This document shows, one piece after another, positions 57,841-64,000 of a stretch of DNA of 64,000 nt. The DNA comes from Lepisosteus oculatus. Lineage: Eukaryota; Chordata; Actinopteri; Semionotiformes; Lepisosteidae. Numbering within the stretch: position 1 is the first letter of the stretch; every line of letters starts with the position of its first letter. The DNA lies in the NCBI RefSeq assembly GCF_040954835.1, contig NC_090704.1, positions 45,280,979-45,344,978 on the forward strand, written 5' to 3'. The position numbers and the translations under genes were made by a program. Under the pieces are notes generated by a model. That model searched no databases, was not told the origin of the DNA, and saw only the letters and a program-made list of their open reading frames with translations.

Positions 57841-58261
57841 TCTCTTTGTTTGTGTTTGACAGTTATGTTTCCTGTGCTAGTCCAGGGGCACGTTGGGGTG
57901 GAGCTGCACAGTAGCTATTTTCTCACTTTGGGTTGCAGTTATACTAGTAGTGTGATGTGTGCCACAGGGGTCAGTTAAGAAAAAGATAAAAATAGCAAAG
58001 TGCTTAATCATGTGCTGAGCAACAAGAATGCAGAAAGACTGACAGTATGGAGGTCGTGCTCTGAATATGTATCACCTGACTGTTAATGTTCACTTCCTGT
58101 GACTTTTCCGGCACAAAACGAGCTGGAACAGGTGCTCTCTGCCCTGGGGGCTGCAGTATGCTCACTACCAGTGCGGACAGGTGTGTGGTACTGGACATCT
58201 CCTGCCGAGTCGCTGTCTAGACCAGACGTCCACAGTCCTTCACAGCTGAACATTGGGAAAG

Positions 58262-58480
58262 TTCCAAATAAGATGCCCTTCGGCCCATTAGACCAGTTGA
58301 GCTTTTAACAGCTAATCGATGGAAGGATTTCATCCAGCTTTCCTTAGGAGAAGCCTGGGTATCGGCTTCAACAACATGGCCAGGTAGCCTGTTCCAAAAT
58401 CCTGCCTCCCTTTGTATATGTGTATAAAAAAAGAACAGAAGGCACTTCCTCATAGTTTCCACTTGTGTCGAGGAATCAAA
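58262..58480 (+). repeat. Dispersed fish repeat (family A)
   Basis: It contains cccttcggcccattagacca, gatttcatccagctttcctt, ggcttcaacaacatggccag and aggcacttcctcatagtttc. The order matches the 3.4-kb copy and leads into the part preserved at 36.5 kb. Confidence 0.65.
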
Positions 58481-60692
58481 TTGGGTTTCCAAGACCTCCG
58501 CTCGTTAATGTGAGGAACAGCTTTGGTGCCGTCACCCTGGGGCGATGTTTCTCGCGTCTTGGAGGACACCTGCGTCTTCTGGGTTTCCTTCCTGCCGAGC
58601 CACCTGCTTCCAAGGCCGCGTGGCCGACATTCCGTTACACCACAGAGCAGCTGGCAGCGAGCAGCGCTGCCACGGTGAGCTCGCGGGCGCCGGTGTGGCA
58701 GGAGAGAGTCCTGTAGGACGAGGCTTCAAGCTCGAGTCGAGCACGGGGTCGCTTCTGCTCTGACTCTGAGGGGGAGCCATATGGGCTGTGCACATCCTGG
58801 ATCACCGTTGAAGGACCACGCTGTCTCTCTCATCTTTGTTCCAGCAAAGTCTTTTAGTTTCTAAAACAGAGTTCCATTAAAAGCTTCAGCTTATGTCTTT
58901 CACGTATCGTATCGGACAGAACGTGGCATTAGCGCTGTGTCCTGGTTATAGAGTGTGGCCGTGTGGTGCTGCACGCTTTTTAAAAAAAAAAAAGAAATAT
59001 TTGAACCCTATTAGACCCTTTCAGTGCAAGTGATCTAAGGGGGTTCATCACAGTTTTCCCAAAACTCTGAAGAGAATAAACAGGAACCCATGTAAATTAA
59101 GCCAGATACTTGTTCCATTTTTGGTTGGACATAGGCTGTGTGTGTCTTCTGGTTTCTGGTATTTAAATTTGATGTAAGAGTGAACTTTAGGTCTTCTAGC
59201 GTTAAATATTACAGATCACTCCATTTCCTTCATGGTATTTATATTCTGTGCCTATCCTTCAAGTTCAAGTTTATTGTGTCTGCATACAATGAAGTGCTTA
59301 CTTGCATTCCTCCCCTGATAAATGACACAACGGATGACATTACAGAACGTTGGAGACGGGAGACGTGGTAGTAGCCGTAGTCTTAAGCTGCATTCAGATA
59401 GTAGTGGTGTGCAAAATTCAAGTAAAGGCAGTATTTGCTTTACTTGCTCAATCGCCTTGTGACGTTCCCTTTGCAGTTCTTAAGAAATCTTAAAAAAACG
59501 CCCAAATCCTCGAGTGGGAGTATTAGGTGTCCCAGAATGACGTTGCTCTCCGGAAGATCCACACAACACTTCAAATGCCTCCTGAGCCCCCACCCCCTCC
59601 TCTACAGAAGTGTGTGAACAGCGTCTCAAACCGAAAAAGAGCTTGTTGCAGGGAGTGACGTCACTCGGGGATCGAGCACGAGAATGGGTGGCTGTCCTCT
59701 CTGCAATTCTGGCATTTCTTGATTGTTTAAAAAACTGAGCTCATTCTACAGGCAACAGAAACCACAGGGTATTAATAAGAATAAGGAAACAGTGGTTAAT
59801 GACAGTAAGGTTTTATGGTATAGTGATCATCCACACTTTAACTTCTTCAAGTAATCCTCTTGCACTGGAGATTTCGTATCCGAAGGATTGGATGAGTGGG
59901 GAAGTGTAATTCTTTACCCGCCCTCACCATAACTCACCAGGTCTTCTCTCTTGTGACCTCTGCCTGATTCCTCCTGTAGGCATTTTTTTGCTGTGTGCGT
60001 GGTGTTCATCTGCACGCTCAGTTGCCTGGAGAGTGCATGCTTCATTTCTGTTGCCTCTGCCTGCAGTAGTGGTGTGCGCGATATTCCCTTCACTGTCAAT
60101 TCAGTGAGAAGGTTCTAAACCAGTTTGCACGCGGAACACGAGACTGTCGTTTTTGTGGAGTGGTGACACCATGAGACGCTAACTTCTAACCCACAAACCT
60201 ATCAGTGTAAAACACAAGTTGGGAACGGATGTTATAACTCCTTTAGCTACACTACTACTTCCTCTTGTAGTTCTGAGTGATAAATTGATGCATTCTGATG
60301 CATGCTGTCCTTGTGCAATGTCTCATTTCCAGGCAGGCTGTGAAAAAGCATCAATACAGTAGGTTTGCACATGTGCCCCTGAATCAACCTCTTTGCTTTT
60401 TACACACTTAGTTTGTGACAAAAACTGCAGTCTAAGAAGGAAGCTGGTGGTAGCCCTGGTACCAGAGATCCACTGGGCTCTTTGGTTTTCATCTGTTCTC
60501 TGTTTCCATCCAGGTCTCTGCTCAGTTTGGCTCTCCGGGACCAGGGCTGCTTATGGAGTCTTGTCTTCTCTGCTGCAGTGACCTTTTCACTGCTGTAAAG
60601 CCTAGCGTGTGGCTCTTGTTTTTTTTTTTCTCTTTTACATCCCACACATGAGAAGTTGTGATGACTCTTCTGATCAATCTGTTCTTTTGTAG

Positions 60693-60785
60693 GTTGGGTT
60701 TGTGCCGAAGCGAGGCAGTGAAGATGGCTGAAGCAGAGCTCCAGGCTGCGGTCGCCGGACACAGCTCTCCCCGAGATTAAAACGA
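60693..60785 (+). ncRNA. Candidate second exon (93 bp, untranslated or uORF) of the right-hand gene
   Basis: A pyrimidine tract ttcttttgtag precedes a 93-bp block ending at a gtaagc donor. It carries one ATG (60724) whose frame, MAEAELQAAVAGHSSPRD, stops inside the exon. If real, it is 5' UTR with a small upstream ORF or part of a non-coding RNA. In mammals SNHG16 and then ST6GALNAC2 follow PRCD, but nothing here identifies either. Confidence 0.3.
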
Positions 60786-62585
60786 GTAAGCGTGGCGTGG
60801 GCTTCTTTAAAAAAAAAAGAATCTAAAGGTTGAAAACGAGAAGGTTTCAGTGTCGCGCATTGCGTCCCAGTCAATAGCGATGGTATCGAAAGCCCAGGAT
60901 CTCATCTCTGCCGGGGACAGTGAAAGGACCCAGTGCAGTCTCTCGAGAGGGTTAAGAAAAGGAGGACAGCTCTGGGTTTTCCCTGCTGCGTTTGAAGTCG
61001 GGGGAAGCTGTTTAATGTCCGTGTATGGAAAAAGTTTTGAGCTCGGAAGAAGAGTGAGTCTGAAGACAGTGCTGGTTGCGAAGGCGCTTCTGACCGCCAT
61101 CTGTGACCGGTGGCCTGGTGTCCGCAGGCCCACGGGCGGTCCGCTCCAGCTCTGCCTGTCCATCGGAGCCGTACCCTGGAAGTCAGTCAGTCATTTTCCT
61201 TCCCCGTGACTGAATCTGCTGTGCTCTTCCTGAACGCCTGGGGTGGCTGTATGTAAAGGGAGAGGTCTTTCCTTTCTGGTAGCGTGTCCAGAGGGGGGCT
61301 GTGCTCAGGGGAGTGATGGGCAGTGGGACCAGGTGCCCTCTCATGGCCGCTGGCTGGTGTTCTGCAGTGCCGGATTTCCCATGAGGCACTGTAGGCACAG
61401 TGCCTAGGCCCTACGACATTTCCAGGGCCTCCGAAGGAGGGAAACACTAGTGACGAACGAAAAACGAGCTGAAACAACATGCTCGCGATCGACTCCAAAT
61501 CAATAATCATCTGCTATCTAGCGGCTGTTCTAGAAACTAGGAGTATCGGAGCCATCGTCGCTCGACTCGCTCTGTCAAACGTGTGGTTTAGCATTCGAAT
61601 ATGCATGTCGTGTGACTCGACGTCATTCAACTGGCGTTGACCCCTCTCTTTTAGCACATTTCGGAGTGGAAGTGCCGAGGGCCGATGCACACCAAAATCC
61701 ATCCCTGTGTGTGGCGGGAGAGAGGGAGGTCCTGGCGGCCAGCAGGAGCCCTGCCCGTGTTTGTCCAGCTCCTGGCAGTCCGGGCGCGTGCGCGGTCAGG
61801 TCTAGTCTGTCACGCCTGGTGCCGCATCCTGGGAATCAAGTGGCTCTTCCTCCCAGCCCTTCCCTGGCCACCACCACCATTCCCTTTCCGACTCACAGGG
61901 GGGCAGCAGACACCAGCGGCTGGGCTCGCTCCTCTCCTGGGCAGATCTGCGCCTGTCTGTGGTCAGGGAGGGAGCAGGGAGCCTTGGAGTGCTTCAGCTG
62001 CTGCCCCGTCCTCGTGCCGAAGAGGCAAGCCGTTACGAGACGGTCATGTTTAACCAGGCTGCCTCCTGCCGCTGAGCCTCCCATCTAGAGTTTGCCGTTC
62101 CCCGTAGTGGAAAAGGAATATTTTCCTGACCTCGAAATGCAGCGAGAGGTCATGGGATTGGAAAAAGCTGTTGGAAGATCGGCTGTACGTTAGCGCTGGT
62201 GCTCAGCGCGCACATCAAAGCTCTAAAAAGGGCTATCTTTTTTTCTTTGCACAACTTAGTGGTTTCAGAGGTGTGTATGTAGGGGTGGTGGTTTCTGGTA
62301 TGAAGGTGGGGGGGGGACTCCGGTGTGTAAAGCAGGAATTATCTCCAGCTGTGTGTGTGCCTCTGCCTTGTGTCACTCTCTGTCTGGTCCTGGGCTGCCC
62401 CAGCTTGTCTCACCTGCCGCGTGCTGTCTACCAGTTCAGCGAGACTCCACCCATGCCTGCGGGTCCAGGCAGGCACGCACTGCGCCATGCTTCTCCTGGC
62501 CCTCTGGCCCGGGGATCATTCCGCTCCTGTGCCATGTGTGAAACGGAGCCTTCAAACCGCCTCAAGGGTAGTCGGTCTTGATCGC

Positions 62586-62602
62586 TTTTTTTTTTTTTTT
62601 TT
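62586..62602. repeat. Poly(T) run
   Basis: About 17 uninterrupted T residues, possibly the reverse of a retroposon A-tail. Confidence 0.9.
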
Positions 62603-62734
62603 GCTGAGGTGTCTGTAAAATTGCCACCTTAGGTTAATGTGTTAATTAATTAATGTTTAATTATTAGCCCTATACAATTTCTTGCATTAGGAATTCATCT
62701 TTTCGCATACCCCAGCTTTTTCTCCATGGAGACA

Positions 62735-62935
62735 CAGACACACAGACAGGGAGAGAAGCTTGGGGTCAGAGCGCAGGGTCAGCCATTGTACGGCGCCCCT
62801 GGAGCAGTTAGGGTTAAGGGCCTTGCTCAGGGGCCCAGCAGAGTAGGATTCCTCTGCCGGCTGCGGGATTTGAACCGGCAACCTTCCAGTCACAGGCACA
62901 GATCCTTAGCCACAGAGCCACCGGTATCCCCTTTT
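62735..62935 (-). repeat. tRNA-derived SINE, minus orientation
   Basis: The reverse complement reads ggtggctctgtggctaagga (box A-like), then ggttgccggttcaaatcccg (box B GGTTCAAATCC). It continues gggcccctgagcaaggccct and taaccctaactgctccaggg. This is a typical fish tRNA-SINE head and body. Confidence 0.82.
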
Positions 62936-64000
62936 GTAAGAGAGGGAACAAAATGTCCTCTAGGGCCGGCAAATCCTTTATACTCCCAGGAGCTCCCGCG
63001 CTTTTCGAATTCCCACAGCTGCGAATTCCTGGAAAAAGTCATCTGATCACCTGAGTCTTTCTTGCTGTTGCCAGGCAGCTGTGAAGCGTCGGGCAAACGC
63101 GGTCCTGTTCTTGCAGAGGGAGGGAAAGTCTTTAAAATAAAGCTAGACAGGCCGTTGCAAGTTTTTCCAGTGGGTATGTCCCCGGTAGTTTTTGTACGGT
63201 CTAGTGGATCACGCTAGTTAATTGCTTTGATGACTGTGTGTGTGTGTCAGTCTCTGTCTGCTCTCTTCAGATGCAAGTAAAACTCCTGCAAACTGGAGAA
63301 GGAAGTTCCGATTCTGTGTCGAGTGGAAATTATACCTCCCCCACAGAAGGGATATAAATATCCCCAAGTAAAACAAAATATGACTCAGAAACGGTAAAAT
63401 AACGGCATAATAATAAAAATGAGAATTGGGATTTATCCCAATTCAGTATATAAAATAAGACTGGTTTGGATAGAAAGTTGCAGGTTATTTGCTCAGCATG
63501 GTACTGTTTTCTGAAAGTCTAGGGTGAGCCTTTTATTGTTGATTTTCTTGGCAAACTGCTTGTCCAGGGACATGAAGTTTAAACGCAGGCAACAATTGCG
63601 CAGCGATGATAAGGTAAACCCGTTCACTTTAGTTAAGACAGTAAGGCACAAACTGGAAAGGGGAGAACAAGCACCATGCAGACAATTGAAGCATAATAAA
63701 AGAGTACACTGTGAAACAGTGGCTACAGAGACCTCATGGAAACACCCTGTAGGCACCTTGTTTACAGTGCTTGAGTGGAAGTACCAAATTACATGATGAG
63801 TTTCAGAATTAAACCTTTACAGCAAAACAGTGCAGGAGTTAATGAAGAATGCAGTAGAAATATGAATCAAAGATAATTTTGATCAGCCATCTGCCCATAG
63901 AAATGCATTCACCCAGGGCCTTTAAACCGAAGTGCCTGGAGCCTACAAGGGGCTCAACCCCCTTCCTCCGCCCTGTCTGGAGCAGGCCATCTGTTGAACT

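Larger units (their letters stand above)
54670..60692. other. Putative first intron of the unidentified right-hand gene
   Basis: It contains poly(T) runs (55122-55138, 55267), foldback-family fragments (56545, 57786), a family-B fragment (57221), family-A sequence (58262) and GC-rich segments at 56.8 and 58.5 kb with chance open frames. No coding exon is supported. Confidence 0.4.
60786..64000. other. Right end, no supported exon
   Basis: It contains a possible DNA-transposon-like remnant around 61375-61690 (cagtgccggatttcccatga), a poly(T) run at 62586, a tRNA-derived SINE (62735-62935, minus) and a short (TG)n at 63235. Open frames at 61.6-62.6 kb lack any recognisable domain. Confidence 0.5.

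Noticed and set aside
54540-60785. SNHG16-like snoRNA host gene
   Set aside because: I looked for C/D-box snoRNA pairs (TGATGA with CTGA) in the candidate intron and found no convincing pair; the long intron is also unlike that host gene.

Overview
This is vertebrate nuclear DNA, most likely from a ray-finned fish. Genes are split by GT-AG introns, there is no bacterial-type gene packing, and the repeats are fish-type: 5S-rRNA-headed SINEs with L2-like tails, tRNA-derived SINEs, L1/Tx1 and Rex/Tx1-like LINE ends, and foldback elements. A single cytoglobin gene and this repeat mix suggest a non-teleost lineage (gar, bowfin or sturgeon-like). That placement is inference. Most long open frames here are chance; the real genes are short exons recognised by protein similarity and by splice phases that join exactly.

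Layout. (1) 768-6718, minus strand: the first three coding exons of prpsap1 (PRPP synthetase-associated protein 1); the rest runs off the left edge. (2) 9217-13241, minus strand: a four-exon gene for a 271-aa protein with a Myb/SANT-like N-terminus and a charged C-terminal coiled coil. I recognise the architecture but no named orthologue. (3) 19089-28422, plus strand: cygb (cytoglobin), three coding exons, 179 aa, with introns at the globin positions B12.2 and G7.0. (4) 33120-36303, plus strand: prcd (photoreceptor disc component), two tiny coding exons, 46 aa. (5) About 54.55 kb onward, plus strand: a candidate non-coding first exon and a possible second exon at 60.7 kb of an unidentified gene. 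The rest of the window (36.3-54.5 kb and the introns) is repeat-rich non-coding DNA.

The prpsap1, cygb and prcd group matches the gene content of human 17q25, where CYGB and PRCD are neighbours and PRPSAP1 lies nearby, so this is conserved synteny with rearrangement. The genes do not form a pathway. PRPSAP1 modulates nucleotide precursor synthesis, cytoglobin is a haem protein handling O2/NO/ROS, and PRCD is a small palmitoylated photoreceptor membrane protein.

Most notable: the small prcd gene, with a CRX/OTX-like TAATC cluster just upstream; loss of the CysE9 disulphide cysteine in cytoglobin; a 42-bp minisatellite open in frame with cygb exon 2; a 5S-SINE inserted about 20 bp from a splice acceptor of the Myb/SANT-like gene; and a family of foldback repeats with a hammerhead-like core and, in one copy, perfect arms of about 70 bp. 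No clearly new multi-gene system was seen.
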